Assembly: GCA_963707895.1 (NCBI GenBank) | Contig: CAVPRS010000010.1 | Coordinates: 496,001-560,000, forward strand | Source of the DNA: Fodinibacter sp963707895 | Lineage (GTDB): Bacteria; Actinomycetota; Actinomycetes; Actinomycetales; Dermatophilaceae | Direction of reading: 5' to 3' | DNA length: 64,000 bases | Shown: positions 45,537 through 54,288 of the stretch, piece after piece | Position numbering within the stretch: position 1 is the first letter of the stretch | How the letters are laid out: the number at the start of each line of letters is the position of its first letter | Translations under genes and position numbers: made by a program | Notes under the pieces: model-generated | The model's input: only the letters and a program-made list of their open reading frames with translations | Told to the model about the DNA's origin: nothing | Database searches by the model: none

Positions 45537-45839
45537 TCACCCGGCGAGGACCTTGGCCTTCTCCGCGTCGAACTCCTGCTGGGTCAGGATCCCGGCGTCG
45601 AGGAGCTCCTTGAGCTTGGTCAGCTGGGCGTAGTCCACCGGTGCGGGCCCAGCCGGAGCCTCCACCGGGGCGGGAGCGGCGACGGGCGCGGGTGGCGCCT
45701 GGGGCGGGGGCGCCTGCTCCTGGGCTGCCTCTCCTGGCGCCTGCTCCGCGGCCTCTTCGGCTCCTCGGGCTTCGCCACGTTTCGACGCCACGTGCGCCGT
45801 CGCTCCGAGCACTGCGGCCCTTCTCAACATCCTGGGCAT
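45537..45839 (-). CDS. SHOCT-domain small protein
   Basis: The 100-aa product has a basic N-terminus (MPRMLRRAAVLGATAHVASK), a proline/alanine-rich linker, and a C-terminal SHOCT motif LTKLKELLDAGILTQQEFDA followed by EKAKVLAG. SHOCT domains mediate oligomerisation and often accompany membrane stress proteins. ATG 45839 is preferred over 45854 because AAAGGA lies 6 nt before it. It is first in the SHOCT-DUF6325-Amt-TRIC unit and divergent from the BASS remnant, with the operator sites between. Confidence 0.8.
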   Translation of the reverse strand: MPRMLRRAAVLGATAHVASKRGEARGAEEAAEQAPGEAAQEQAPPPQAPPAPVAAPAPVEAPAGPAPVDYAQLTKLKELLDAGILTQQEFDAEKAKVLAG

Positions 45840-45988
45840 GTCGTTTCCTTTCACGGTGGGAGTACTGCGTGCTGCTCATGCTGAGCGCGCGCTGTAGGGC
45901 CGTCAGGCCCGAGGTTCGCAGCATGGTTGCGTTGAACGGCCGGGCGGTTCCTGCACCAGACCATGCGACCGGAAACGGGCGTCCGGTG

Positions 45989-46009
45989 CATCACGCGAAT
46001 AAGGTGAAC
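45989..46009. promoter_or_regulatory. Palindromic operator, imperfect site B
   Basis: CATCACG-CGAATAA-GGTGAAC: the left half is identical to sites A and C, the right half is degenerate. Its centre is 43 bp from that of site C, close to four helical turns. Confidence 0.45.
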
Positions 46010-46031
46010 TTGGCTGGGAGCTGTCGACGCA

Positions 46032-46052
46032 CATCACGTGTTTCGCGTGATG
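46032..46052. promoter_or_regulatory. Palindromic operator CATCACG-N7-CGTGATG, site C
   Basis: A perfect 7-7-7 inverted repeat; in reverse orientation its flanks match site A (GCATCACG... and TGCGTC). It lies between the SHOCT unit and the BASS remnant. Confidence 0.65.
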
Positions 46053-46129
46053 CACCCGTCCGGAATATCCGGTCGCATGGTCCGTGCAGCACGCAGGCGA
46101 AATCGGCTGCTCGTGAGTAGGGAGCGAGC

Positions 46130-46543
46130 GTGACAGCTCAGTCCAGTCAGAGCGTCGTCCTGATCAACGGGTTCGGCGTGCTCTTCGTGATCCTGAACGC
46201 GTTCGGGTTGGGTCTGCGGATCACCGTCGGAAAGCAGCTGGCGCAGGCCCTGGCCCACTGGAAGATCGCCGTATGGGCGTTGGTGATCAACTTCGTCGTC
46301 ATCCCTGGCCTGTTCATCGGCTACCTGCTGACGGTTGCCTCGTCGATTCCCGGCGAGATCAAGGTGGGGTTCTGTGTTGCAGCCCTGTCCGCGGGCATGC
46401 CTTTCGCCCCCGTCCTCGCCCGGTTGGCCAAGGCGGATGTCAGCATCGCCACCACCCTGTTGGTGGTCCTGACCCCGTCGGGGGCTGACGGACCAACCGG
46501 CCAGCCGGCGGGCGAGGGCCTGCCCGCGCCAACTCCAACCTGA
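46130..46543 (+). pseudogene. Truncated bile acid:sodium symporter family (BASS) protein
   Basis: The 137-aa frame holds about four membrane segments (VVLINGFGVLFVILNAFGLG; AVWALVINFVVIPGLFIGYL; VGFCVAALSAGMPFAPVLAR; IATTLLVVLTP) that match the N-terminal part of BASS-type transporters such as YfeH or ArsB-like carriers. It then turns into a hydrophilic tail (SGADGPTGQPAGEG) and stops, where a full carrier would have about 160-200 more residues. No continuation is seen in other frames, so it is truncated rather than frameshifted. The GTG start has GGGAG upstream. Confidence 0.6.
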
Positions 46544-46585
46544 GGAGGTGTCCGCCAGGACCAGGGCGTCGGGGAGCCGGCGGAC

Positions 46586-48836
46586 TCAGCCTCCGAGCAG
46601 GCCGAGCGCGGTGGCCTGACGAACGGCGTCGCCACGCGAGGAGACACCCAGCTTGCGGTAGATGGCGGACACCTCGGTGCCGACCGTGTTGCGGGTGACC
46701 CGCAGCCGGTCCGCGATCTCGGCGATCGTGAGGTAGGTCTGCAGGTACGGCAGGAGCCGAAGCTCGGCGGAGGTCAGGGGCAGACCCGCCGTGCGCGCGG
46801 CAGCCGCCCCGGACGCCAGCCGGCGGAACTCGGCGACCTCGTCGACCAGCGCCCCGAGCAGCGGACGCTGCTTGAGGATGTCGTCGATCTCACGCAGCAG
46901 CATCCGCGCGGCGGCCTGGTCACCGCGGGTCGTGTACACCTTGGCGAGCTGCAGCCGCCCCCGGACGGCCAGGAAGGGAACCACGAACGTCGAGAGCGGA
47001 CGGCACCGCATCCCCTGCGTGAGGCGGCGGTCGGCCCGGACCAGGTCCCCCCGGTGCACGGCGAGCCGGGCTGCTGCCGCGAAGGCCAGCACGCTGATGG
47101 CGTAGTCGTGCATCTGGTGGTCCTCGATGATGCCGAGCGCGATCGAGAGGAGGTCGGCCGCCTCGTCCCACCGTCCGGCGTCCATCGCGAGGATCGCCAG
47201 CTCCGACGTGCACGACACGATGGGGTCGGTGTGGCCCGAGGGCCTGCCCGACGGACGTCGCCTCCTCGAAGGCCGCGACCGCACGGTCGACGTCGCCGGC
47301 GAGCAGGTGCGCCTCGGCGAGGGAGTAGAGCGCGGTGTCCCGCCACTGGCTCGACGGGGTCTCCTGCTCCACGGCGAGCTCGGCGTCGGCCATCAGCTGC
47401 TCCGGCCCAGCTGGGCACGTCATGGCGCGCAGCATCGCGCGGGACGAGGCGAAGGACGCGGGACCCCCCTCCGGTACCTCGTCGAAGGACACCTCGTCGA
47501 CGACGGCCGCCCACCGTTGCGCGTCGGCGGTGTCGCCGACGAGGGCGGTGATCCAGCCGGCCAGGACGGCCAGCGGCGGGTAGGCCCTGATCGCGGAGCT
47601 GCCCAGGGACGCCATCCAGCGCTGGACCGTGGAGATCTGCCCCGCGCTGTAGGTCACCGGCACCAGCTGCGCGACGAGCCGCGCGGACCGTTCCTGCTCG
47701 GCCGTGGAGAGCAGGTACTCGACGGCCATGGCGGGGGAACCGTTGGCCAGGAACCAGTCGGCGGCGCGCACCTGGAGCTTATCGATCTTGTCGGGCTCGG
47801 CCCTGCGGAGCTCCCCGAGGAGGAAGTCCCGGAACAGCGGGTGGTAGCGGTACCACTCCCGCGTGCGGTCGAGCGGGACCAGGAAGGAGTTCGATGCCTC
47901 CAGGGCCCGCAGCCGCTCCTGCGCGCCCGACTCACCCAGCACGGCGTCGCACAGCGGACCGGTGAAGCGGTCGAGCACGGCGGTGCGACGCAGGAACGCC
48001 TGCATCCCCGGGTCGAGGCGGGCGAAGGTCTCTCGGTGAAGGTAGTCACTGACGTAGCGGTCGTCCCCCGACAGGGCCCACGGCTCGGTGCGCGCGTCGC
48101 GCGCGATCATCGCCGCCAGGTGCAACCCCACGGGCCAACCCTCGGTTCGCTCCGTGACCTCGGACGCCTGCTCCGGCGTGATGTCGACCCGGGCCGTCGC
48201 GAAGATCTCCTCAGCCGCCCTGACGTCAAGGGCGAGGTCCGCCGCCCGAAGCTCGACGGCATCCCCCGCCGCTCGCAGCCGCGGCAGGTGGGGCTGCTCG
48301 GCCCGGCTGGCGGTGACCACCTGCGAGCCTGCGGGGACCCCGGCGAGCACCACGGTCAGGACGTCGTGGCACCCGGGTGAGGCCAGCTCGTGCAGGTCGT
48401 CGATGAGCAGGACGAACGGGGCCGGGGCCTTGCTGAACATCGATGCCACGCGCGGCGCCCCCCGACCGAGGGCCGAGACACCGAGGCCGCTCATCGCCGA
48501 GGCCAGCCCGGCGTGCTCGGGCACGGCCCGCTCGTACGCCGACGCCAGCAGGAACAGCAGGGCCCCGGGATCGTCGTCGAGGTGGTCGAGGGACAGCCAC
48601 GCGACCCGCCGGCGCTCGCTCCTGGCCCACTCGACCAGCAGGGTCGACTTCCCGTAGCCCGCCGGTGCGGTGACGCCGACAAGGCCCGCGGCGCCGGTCC
48701 GGGCCTCGTCGATGAGCGCCGACCGGCTGATCAGGCCGGGACGCAGCGGCGGGACCGCAAGCTTGACGTCGAGGAGCACCTCGTTCAGCCCCTGCTTCCG
48801 GCCGCACGAGTCCCGCAGGAGCCCCGCGTCACACAC
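46586..48836 (-). CDS. LAL-type LuxR regulator (MalT-like, frameshifted)
   Basis: This large ATP-binding transcription factor has a Walker A GVTAPAGYGKSTLLVEWA near residue 55, Walker B FVLLIDDLHEL, a long TPR-like helical region, and a C-terminal LuxR helix-turn-helix (IADRLRVTRNTVGTEVSAIY then RKLGVSSRG). The frame breaks at 47235-47237: one extra base in CCC separates GQALG from HTDPIVSCTSELAIL. Corrected, the product has about 750 aa. It is the only transcription factor encoded in the island and so the candidate island regulator, although LuxR proteins of this class need not bind the palindrome. The GTG start at 48836 overlaps the upstream peptidase stop by 8 bp and is uncertain. Confidence 0.85.
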
Positions 48837-50262
48837 TCGACTCTAGGAGTGGCCGGACAGGGGCGGCCTCACCCCTTTGGGGTGGGAGCGAACGCTCGTC
48901 AGATCGCGGCAGGGCGCCCAGCCGGGCGAGGAGCAGGGCCTCGGCGAGGCAGACCTTCTCGAACTCGCCCAGGTGCAGCGACTCGTTGGCGCCGTGCGCC
49001 CGGGCGTCGGGGTCCTCGACGCCGGTGACGAGGATCGCGGCCTCCGGGAACTGCTCGGCGAACGCCGCGATGAACGGGATCGACCCGCCGACCCCGATGT
49101 CGACCGGCTCGACGCCCCACGCGTCGCGGAACGCCGCTCGGGCCTCGTCGTAGACCGGTCCGCGGGCGTCGGCGGCGAAGCCCAGCCCGCGGTCGTCGAG
49201 GGTGACCTCGACCTTCGCTCCCCACGGCGCGTGGGCGAGCAGGTGCGCCTTGACCAGCTCGAAGGCCTCGAGGTCGTCCTCGTCGGGCGCCAGGCGGATC
49301 GACACCTTGGCCGAGGCGCTCGGCACCAGCGTGTTCGACGACGTCGCCACCGAGGGGGCGTCGATGCCGATGGTCGTGGCCGACGGCTTGGTCCAGATCC
49401 GCGACAGCAGGGAGCCCGAGCCGATCGTCGACACCCCGTCGAGCAGCCCCGACTCCGCGCGCAGCCGGTCCTCGGAGTAGTCCAGCTCGGACGCCACGCC
49501 CTCCTTCAGGCCCGCCACGACCACGTTGCCGTCGTCGTCGTGCAGGCTGGCGAGCACCCGGATGAGGGCGGTCAGCGCGTCGGGGACGGCCCCACCGAAC
49601 ATGCCCGAGTGGACACCGTGGTCGAGGGTGGTCACCGTGACGACGACGCGGATCATGCCGCGCAGCGTGGTGGTGAGGGCCGGCTCGCCGATCGCCCAGT
49701 TCGTGGAGTCGGCCAGCACGATCGCGTCGGCCCGCAGCTTCTCGCCGTGCTTCTCGAGGATGGTGGCCAGCGAGTCGGAGCCGATCTCCTCCTCCCCCTC
49801 GACGAAGACCGTGACCCCGACGGGGAGCGACCCGGAGTGCGCCCGCAGCGCGGCGACGTGCGCCATGATGCCGGCCTTGTCGTCGGCGGCGCCGCGGCCG
49901 TAGAGCCGCCCGTCGCGCTCGGTCGGCTCGAACGGCGGGCTGTCCCACAGCGCGTCGTCGCCCGGCGGCTGCACGTCGTGGTGCGCGTAGAGCATCACGG
50001 TGCGCGACCCGGGCGGCCCGTCGAGGTGCCCGATGACCGCGGGCCGGCCGCCCTCGCGCACGATCTCGACCTCGAGACCCTCGGCGCGCAGCAGTGCGGC
50101 GGTCGCCTCGGCGCTGGCCTCGACGTTGGCCTGGTCGAACGCGTCGAGGCTGACGCTCGGGATGCGGGTGAGCGCCTCCAGGTCGGCGCGCAGGCCGGGC
50201 ATCAGCCCGTGGACCTCGTCGCGGAGGGTGGAGATCTGGTCGGCGGAGAGCACATCGGTCAC
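48829..50262 (-). CDS. M20-family dipeptidase/amidohydrolase
   Basis: The 477-aa product has the di-zinc M20 motifs: MLYAHHDVQPPGDDALWDSP, YGRGAADDKAGIMAHVAALR, VFVEGEEEIGSDSLATIL (catalytic Glu pair) and a dimerisation domain with LDHGVHSGMFGGAVPDALTA. These fit the CNDP-like or PepV-type dipeptidases. It acts in the cytoplasm on small peptides. GTG 50262 is supported by TAGGGT 7 nt upstream. It marks the right edge of the island. Confidence 0.9.
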   Translation of the reverse strand: MTDVLSADQISTLRDEVHGLMPGLRADLEALTRIPSVSLDAFDQANVEASAEATAALLRAEGLEVEIVREGGRPAVIGHLDGPPGSRTVMLYAHHDVQPPGDDALWDSPPFEPTERDGRLYGRGAADDKAGIMAHVAALRAHSGSLPVGVTVFVEGEEEIGSDSLATILEKHGEKLRADAIVLADSTNWAIGEPALTTTLRGMIRVVVTVTTLDHGVHSGMFGGAVPDALTALIRVLASLHDDDGNVVVAGLKEGVASELDYSEDRLRAESGLLDGVSTIGSGSLLSRIWTKPSATTIGIDAPSVATSSNTLVPSASAKVSIRLAPDEDDLEAFELVKAHLLAHAPWGAKVEVTLDDRGLGFAADARGPVYDEARAAFRDAWGVEPVDIGVGGSIPFIAAFAEQFPEAAILVTGVEDPDARAHGANESLHLGEFEKVCLAEALLLARLGALPRSDERSLPPQRGEAAPVRPLLESSV

Positions 50263-50269
50263 CCGACCG

Positions 50270-50275
50270 ACCCTA
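50270..50275 (-). promoter_or_regulatory. -10-like hexamer of a probable leaderless promoter
   Basis: TAGGGT lies 7 nt before the GTG at 50262. Confidence 0.5.
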
Positions 50276-50332
50276 CCCACGCGGAACCGGCGGCAGCGCA
50301 CCGCGCGTGCACGGCATCCTCGCCCGAGCACC

Positions 50333-50338
50333 TACAGT
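50333..50338 (+). promoter_or_regulatory. -10-like hexamer of a probable leaderless promoter
   Basis: TACAGT lies 6 nt before the GTG at 50345. Confidence 0.5.
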
Positions 50339-50344
50339 GGTGGC

Positions 50345-50926
50345 GTGTTCGGACGAAGCAAGACCACCAACGACCAGCTCGTCGACGAGCTGCACCCTGA
50401 GCGCGAGGGAGCCAAGAACCGGCCCACGCCCAAGCGCAAGGACCAGGAGGCAGCGCGCAAGCAGCCGCTGGTCGTCGCCGACCGCAAGCAGGCCAAGCAG
50501 ATCGACAAGGCCAAGCGCAACGAGCAGCTGGCCAAGACGCGTCAGGCGATGCTCACCGGCGACGACTCAGGGCTGCCGGCCCGCGACAAGGGCCCGGTGC
50601 GCCGCTTCATGCGCGACCACATCGACGCCCGGCGCAACCTCGCCGAGTTCATGCTGCCGGTGATGCTCATCGTGCTGGCACTGAGCTTCATGCGCACGAG
50701 CACGATCCTGTTCTTCGTCACGATCCTCACCTACGCGGTGCTGCTCACCGCGATCCTCGACACGTTCCTGATGTGGCGCGGCCTGAAGAAGAAGCTGGCC
50801 GCCAAGTTCGGTGACGACGCCGCCGGCGCGAAGGGCAACGGCATGTACGCCGCGATGCGCGCCTTCCAGCTGCGCCGTTCGCGGATGCCGCGGCCGATGG
50901 TCGCGCGCGGCGAGTACCCCTCCTGA
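50345..50926 (+). CDS. DUF3043 membrane protein
   Basis: The 193-aa product has a long basic N-terminus (NRPTPKRKDQEAARKQPL; KRNEQLAKTRQAMLTGDD), then RRFMRDHIDARRNLAEFMLP and two membrane helices (VMLIVLALSF; ILFFVTILTYAVLLTAILDT), the DUF3043 layout conserved in actinobacteria. Function is unknown. The position upstream of gcvT and pepA is conserved, as I recall. The GTG start has TACAGT at leaderless spacing. Confidence 0.83.
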   Translation: MFGRSKTTNDQLVDELHPEREGAKNRPTPKRKDQEAARKQPLVVADRKQAKQIDKAKRNEQLAKTRQAMLTGDDSGLPARDKGPVRRFMRDHIDARRNLAEFMLPVMLIVLALSFMRTSTILFFVTILTYAVLLTAILDTFLMWRGLKKKLAAKFGDDAAGAKGNGMYAAMRAFQLRRSRMPRPMVARGEYPS

Positions 50927-50954
50927 GGGGTCTGACGAACGACCGCCTGACGGC

Positions 50955-51170
50955 TCAGGCCGGCGGTTCCAGGCTCATCGGCCCGTAGACCTGCTGCCCG
51001 TCGCGGTACAGCGACACCGCCGCGACGCCTGCGGCGGACAGGTCGTGCCACACCTCGCCGAACCACGACTCGGCGTCGGACTGCGTCGGGAACGCCGTGG
51101 TCCCGAGGCCCTCCTCGGGCATCGGGGCACCGGTGGCGTCCTGGTAGGCCCAGGTCCACTGCTCGCTCAC
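50955..51170 (-). CDS. Small conserved protein coupled to gcvT
   Basis: The 71-aa product (VSEQWTWAYQDATGAPMPEE) is acidic and aromatic, with DAESWFGEVWHDLSAAGVAA and SLYRDGQQVYGPMSLEP. It has no known domain that I recognise. Its GTG overlaps the gcvT stop (GTGA), so translation is coupled. Such short proteins are common in actinobacteria; function unknown. Confidence 0.65.
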   Translation of the reverse strand: MSEQWTWAYQDATGAPMPEEGLGTTAFPTQSDAESWFGEVWHDLSAAGVAAVSLYRDGQQVYGPMSLEPPA

Positions 51171-52270
51171 TTCTCGCGCACCCCCACCTCGACGAACGGC
51201 GGCTTCGACACCGTGGCGGCGACCTCACGGCCGCGCACGTCGACGACCACCTCGTCGCCCAGGGTCACCGACCGGTCGAGCAGCGCGAGGGCGATGCCCT
51301 GCTTGCGGGTGGGCGAGAACGTGCCCGAGGTGACCTCGCCGACGACGGCCCCCGTGGCGTCCTTGACAGCGCAGTGCGAGCGCGGGATGCCGCGTCCGGT
51401 CACCACCAGCCCGCGCATCAGCCGGGACTGCTTGGCGGCCCGCTCGGCCGTGAGCGCGTCGCGGCCCCAGAACTGCGGCTTGTCCCAGCCCACCGCCCAG
51501 GCCGCGCCGGCCATGACGGGGGTGATGTCGAGCGAGAGGTCGTTGCCGTGCAGCGGGTAGCCCATCTCGGTGCGCAGCGTGTCGCGGGCGCCCAGACCCG
51601 CCGGCAGGCCGCCCTCGGTCGCCACCGCGGCGGCCAGGGCGTCCCACACCGAGCCGGCGACGTCCCACGGCGGCACGATCTCGTAGCCCCGCTCCCCCGT
51701 GTAGCCGGTGCGGCAGACGATGACCGGCAACCCCTCCCAGTCGGTCTCGACGAAGCTCATGTAGTCGTGGTCGACCGGGAAGCCGAGACCGCGCAGCACC
51801 TCGTCGGAGCGTGGTCCCTGCACCGCGATGACGCCGTACTGGTCGTGCAGGTTCTCGACCGTGATGCCCTCGGGCGCCGCGGCGGCGAGCAGCTCGACCA
51901 CCTTGGCGGTGTTGGCGGCGTTGGGGATGAGGAAGACGTCGTCGTCGGAGCGCAGGTACTGGATGAGGTCGTCGACGACGCCCCCGCTCTCGGTGCAGCA
52001 CATCGTGTACTGGGCCTGGCCCGGGCCGATGCGGCGCAGGTCGTTGGTGAGGCACGCATTGACGAAGTCGGCGGCCCCGGGCCCCGAGACCCTCGCCTTG
52101 CCCAGGTGCGACACGTCGAAGATGCCCACCCGCTCACGCACCGCGGTGTGCTCGGCGACGACCCCACCGCCGGGGTACTCGATGGGCATCGACCACCCCC
52201 CGAAGTCGGCCATCTTCGCGCCGAGGGCGACGTGCCGGTCGTGGAGCGGGGAGTGCAGGAGCTCGGTCAT
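51167..52270 (-). CDS. gcvT: Glycine cleavage system aminomethyltransferase (T protein)
   Basis: It releases ammonia and methylenetetrahydrofolate from the aminomethyl-lipoyl H protein. The 367-aa product has MADFGGWSMPIEYPGGGVVA, RVGIFDVSHLGKARVSGPGA, and GYTGERGYEI, plus the C-terminal barrel with LVVTGRGIPRSHCAVK. Length is normal. The other glycine-cleavage genes (gcvP, gcvH) are not in the window. The start ATG is preceded by TAACGT 7 nt upstream. Confidence 0.94.
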   Translation of the reverse strand: MTELLHSPLHDRHVALGAKMADFGGWSMPIEYPGGGVVAEHTAVRERVGIFDVSHLGKARVSGPGAADFVNACLTNDLRRIGPGQAQYTMCCTESGGVVDDLIQYLRSDDDVFLIPNAANTAKVVELLAAAAPEGITVENLHDQYGVIAVQGPRSDEVLRGLGFPVDHDYMSFVETDWEGLPVIVCRTGYTGERGYEIVPPWDVAGSVWDALAAAVATEGGLPAGLGARDTLRTEMGYPLHGNDLSLDITPVMAGAAWAVGWDKPQFWGRDALTAERAAKQSRLMRGLVVTGRGIPRSHCAVKDATGAVVGEVTSGTFSPTRKQGIALALLDRSVTLGDEVVVDVRGREVAATVSKPPFVEVGVREK

Positions 52271-52277
52271 GGTCGGC

Positions 52278-52283
52278 ACGTTA
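52278..52283 (-). promoter_or_regulatory. -10-like hexamer of a probable leaderless promoter
   Basis: TAACGT lies 7 nt before the ATG at 52270. Confidence 0.5.
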
Positions 52284-52313
52284 CCGCCTGCGTCCACCCC
52301 GCCCGGCGGTCGA

Positions 52314-52319
52314 TAGTCT
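52314..52319 (+). promoter_or_regulatory. -10-like hexamer of a probable leaderless promoter
   Basis: TAGTCT lies 6 nt before the ATG at 52326. Confidence 0.5.
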
Positions 52320-52325
52320 GCCCGC

Positions 52326-53866
52326 ATGACCTCTCTGTCCCTGACGACCCGACCCCCCGCCGAGCTCGCCGTCGACACCCTCGTCGTCGGCTCGGTGCGA
52401 ACCCCCGACGGCGCCGACCTCGCGACGGGCCACCACCTGCCGCGCAAGGCGGTGGTGCACCTGCAGGCGGTGCTCTCCGACGTCGAGGCCACCGGCAGGG
52501 CCGACGAGGTCGTGCGGGTCGTGGCGGTGCCGGGCGTCAAGGCGACGTCGGTCGTCGTCACCGGTCTCGGCGACGGCACGTCGCGACGGTCCAGCTACCC
52601 GCACGCCGCGCTGCGCGCCGCCGCCGGGGTGGCCCTGCGCAGCGTGCGTGGCAAGCGCAGCGTCGCCCTCGCACTGCCGACCCCCGACCTCGAGAGCCTG
52701 TCGGCCGTCGCCGACGGTGCCTACGCCGGCTGCTACACCTACGACAAGGGCGCGCCGCTCGGCGCGCGGCGCGGCACCGGCATCCGGGCCAGGGCGGCGC
52801 GGCAACGGCAGACGGCAACGGTCCGCGCGTCATGGTCGTGTCGGGCGCGGGCCAGGGCAAGGCCGCCAAGGATGCCGTCGCGCGCGCCGCCGTGCTCGGT
52901 GCGGCCCGTGACTGGGCCCGCGACCTGGTCAACACCCCGCCGAACTACCTCTTCCCGCAGTCCTTCGCCGACAACGTCAAGAAGCGGGTGGCCGCCTCCA
53001 CCGCGAAGGTGTCGGTGTCGGTGCTCGACGAGAAGGCGCTCGTCAAGGGCGGGTTCGGTGGCATCGTCGGTGTCGGCCAGGGCTCGGTCAACCCGCCGCG
53101 CATCGTCACGATGTCCTACGCCCCGGCCTCCCCCAAGGCCTCGGTCGCCCTCGTGGGCAAGGGCATCACCTTCGACTCCGGCGGCCTGAACATCAAGCCG
53201 GCGACGGGCATGGTCACGATGAAGTGCGACATGGCCGGCGCGGCCGCTGTGGCTGCCACCGTCCTCGCCGCCGCTGAGCTCGCGCTGCCGGTGGCCGTCA
53301 CCGGCTACCTGTGCCTCGCCGAGAACATGCCCAGCGGCACCGCGCAGCGTCCGAGCGACGTCGTCGTGATGCGCGACGGCACGAGCGTCGAGATCCTCGA
53401 CACCGACGCCGAGGGCCGCATGGTGCTCGGCGACGGCCTCTGCCTGGCCAGCGAGAAGCACCCCGACTGGGTCGTCGACATCGCCACCCTCACCGGCGCG
53501 CAGGTCGTGGCGCTGGGCACCGACATCGCGGGCGTCATGGCCAACGACGACGCCTTCCGGGGCCGGGTCGTCGACGCGGCCGGGGCGGCGGGCGAGGGCG
53601 CCTGGCCGATGCCGTTGCCGGTGGAGCTGCGCGCCAAGCTGGACACCCCCACCGCCGACATCGCGCACAAGGGCGACCGCGACGGCGGCATGCTCACCGC
53701 CGGGCTGTTCCTCAAGGAGTTCGTCGGCGAGGGCATCCCGTGGGCCCACGTCGACATGGCCGGCCCGGCCTTCAACGACAAGGGACCCAAGGGCCACCAC
53801 CCCAAGGGCGGCACCGGGTTCGGCGTCGGCACCCTGCTCACCCTGGTCGAGTCCTCCGCCGGCTGA
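52326..53866 (+). CDS. pepA: Leucyl aminopeptidase, M17 family (frameshifted)
   Basis: This di-zinc aminopeptidase has VALVGKGITFDSGGLNIKP (active-site Lys and Asp), VVDIATLTGAQVVALG, and the signature DTDAEGRMVLGDGL. The N-terminal domain (MTSLSLTTRPPAELAVDTLV through TYDKGAPLGA) and the catalytic half (GQGGAATADGNGPRVMVVSG onward) are in different frames. Passing between them needs a net +2 (or -1) shift at 52765-52795, perhaps two one-base insertions, with GAAPASG in the third frame as the bridge. Corrected length is about 513 aa, normal for the family. Confidence 0.88.
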
Positions 53867-53881
53867 GGCTCGCGCCTCGGC

Positions 53882-53956
53882 GCGACTTATTGCGAAATAC
53901 CCACCCGAACGGCGCCTTCCGGGCACCGTCCAGGTGGGTATTTCGCAATGAGTCGC
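53882..53956. repeat. Intergenic palindromic repeat, copy 1
   Basis: 24-nt arms (53882-53905 and 53933-53956) contain GACTTATTGCGAAATACCCA and pair with one mismatch; the loop is 27 nt. A second copy lies at 62460-62532. Both sit between convergent genes, so they may act as bidirectional terminators. The AT-rich arm is unlike the surrounding DNA. Confidence 0.75.
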
Positions 53957-53971
53957 AGGTTGGGTGGCGGC

Positions 53972-54166
53972 TCAGCCGCCGCTCTTGCGGCGGAACATCT
54001 GCTGCGTCGCCGTGGCCTCGGGTCCGTGCGCGTGGTCGACCTTGGTGTGCTCGGAGTGGTCGCTCACGTCGGCGCCCCCGTGCGACTTCTTGGCGTCGAG
54101 GGCGGCGCGGTACTTCGCCTTCACCTCGTCGTCGACCGCGGGGCGCGGCTTCTTCGGGGCTGCCAT
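53972..54166 (-). CDS. DUF5302 family small protein
   Basis: The 64-aa product (MAAPKKPRPAVDDEVKAKYR) is charged, with DEVKAKYRAALDAKKSHGG and a C-terminal MFRRKSGG, the pattern of DUF5302. Function is unknown; these are common actinobacterial small proteins. GAAGGA precedes the ATG by about 7 nt. The frame runs further upstream, but earlier starts are unlikely. Confidence 0.8.
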   Translation of the reverse strand: MAAPKKPRPAVDDEVKAKYRAALDAKKSHGGADVSDHSEHTKVDHAHGPEATATQQMFRRKSGG

Positions 54167-54288
54167 GGTGGGTCCTTCCATCGACGGGCGGGTCCCCTCC
54201 ACCTTCGCAGACCCGGCCGGTGCGCTCCAACCGGATACGCGCAGGGAAACGCGCCACGCGGGTCCGTGTGCGGCCGGCTGTGCCGAGG

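Larger units (their letters stand above)
45951..46089. repeat. Long inverted repeat upstream of the BASS remnant
   Basis: Arms 45959-45999 and 46042-46082 begin and end identically (GACCATGCGACCGGA and TGCATCACGCGAA) with a divergent 13-nt middle. With one gap the match extends outward to about 45951 and 46089. The loop of 42 nt holds the rest of sites B and C. It resembles either a compound operator or a small non-coding mobile palindrome. No transposase or clear target duplication is seen. Confidence 0.6.

Noticed and set aside
27504..48836. Prophage or integrative element with att sites
   Set aside because: No integrase, transposase, tRNA end or matching direct repeats are seen at the island borders.
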